A stretch of 6,312 bases of DNA from positions 1 through 6,312 of the forward strand of contig JAIRLA010000015.1 in assembly GCA_031259795.1 (NCBI GenBank). The letters are read 5' to 3'. Position 1 is the stretch's first letter. Every line of letters starts with the position of its first letter. Made by a program: the position numbers and the translations under genes. This DNA is from Azoarcus sp. GTDB taxonomy: Bacteria > Pseudomonadota > Gammaproteobacteria > Burkholderiales > Rhodocyclaceae. The notes under the pieces were generated by a model. That model was not told the DNA's origin, searched no databases, and saw only the letters and a list, made by a program, of their open reading frames with translations. Below, piece by piece: positions 6,117 to 6,312 of the stretch.

Positions 6117-6186
6117 AACAGCGGCGCTCTCGCGCCGTTTGGTACGAACTGGATTGCCGCGTTGATTCGCTCCTCGCAATGACGAG
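6117..6186 (+). repeat. Composite interspersed repeat, direct copy of 67-135
   Basis: About 59 of 70 aligned positions match 67-135 in the same orientation, with a single 1-nt gap. The first part is a hairpin, CGGCGC (6122-6127), loop TCTC, GCGCCG (6132-6137), related to the palindromic repeat. The second part (6144-6186, from ACGAACTGGATTGCC to CTCGCAATGACGAG) matches 93-135 at 39 of 43 positions. The two modules sit in the same order and at almost the same spacing at both ends of the window, which suggests that they spread as one composite unit. Confidence 0.75.
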
Positions 6187-6202
6187 TTCTCCCGATGGAT
6201 TC

Positions 6203-6258
6203 CCCTCGCCCCCCGCAGGGGGGAGAGGGTGGCCGAAGGCCGGGAGAGGGGGGCGCCA
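6203..6258. repeat. GC-rich double-hairpin intergenic repeat
   Basis: CCCTC-G-CCCCCC, loop GCA, GGGGGG-A-GAGGG (6203-6229) forms an 11-bp stem with one mismatch. It is followed by GGCC-GAA-GGCC (6231-6241) and a G-rich run. This resembles the dispersed element often mis-translated as SPSPL/GEG-type peptides in proteobacterial genomes (general knowledge, not checked). There is one copy in the window. The plus strand has four runs of at least three G here, so a quadruplex is conceivable, but hairpin pairing is the simpler reading. Confidence 0.5.
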
Positions 6259-6259
6259 A

Positions 6260-6312
6260 CCATCCGGCGCGAAGCGCCGCTGATTTCTTTGCGGTGGGGA
6301 GTGGACAAGCGT
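6260..6312 (+). repeat. Palindromic intergenic repeat, right copy (cut by window end)
   Basis: A perfect stem CGGCGC-GAA-GCGCCG (6265-6279) is followed by CTGATTTCTTTGCGGTGGGG and GTGGACAAGCGT. Bases 6260-6299 are an inverted copy of 52-91 (34 of 40), and 6286-6312 also resemble the middle copy near 1729-1755. By comparison with those copies, the next bases outside the window should resemble TCC-GTTCCTTT, a C run and TTTTTT. Confidence 0.7.

Noticed and set aside
5765..6308. Minus-strand frames upstream of pbpC (from 6259 and 6308)
   Set aside because: They translate the dispersed repeats (typical spurious peptides such as HCEERINAAIQ) and overlap the start of pbpC in other frames.

Overview
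The window looks like chromosomal DNA from a GC-rich Gram-negative proteobacterium, most likely beta- or gammaproteobacterial. The reasons are the GC-rich third codon positions, a PBP1C that closely resembles the E. coli enzyme as I recall it, a periplasm-directed DUF2167 protein, and intergenic repeats of a type common in such genomes. I cannot name a genus. There is no sign of a plasmid backbone, phage, CRISPR array, transposase or stable RNA gene.

Layout: all three confident genes are on the minus strand, so transcription runs from high to low coordinates. From the right they are pbpC (PBP1C, a bifunctional peptidoglycan glycosyltransferase/transpeptidase homologue, 3640-5982), a sodium:solute symporter-family permease (1897-3429), and a secreted, membrane-anchored DUF2167 protein (636-1544). 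They are separated by 210 and 352 bp, and a perfect TATAAT lies before the symporter. Each is therefore probably its own transcription unit rather than part of one operon. No shared pathway is evident: one acts in cell-wall synthesis, one in solute uptake, and one is an envelope protein of unknown role.

The non-coding space is unusually structured. The left end (1-300) and right end (6117-6312) carry copies of the same interspersed repeats. These are a palindromic repeat with a CGGCGC-loop-GCGCCG stem, and an 'ACGAACTGGATTGCC...CTCGCAATGACGAG' element. A third, diverged copy of part of the first family lies between the symporter and the DUF2167 gene, and there it forms a hairpin followed by six T residues. 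At 227-292 there are three tandem 22-bp units. The stretch 252-635 is open on both strands with coding-like codons, but I could not assign it to a protein family.

No new multi-gene system is visible. The most notable material is the repeat set: a BIME/MITE-like composite, at least one copy of which looks like a transcription terminator, plus the 22-bp array.
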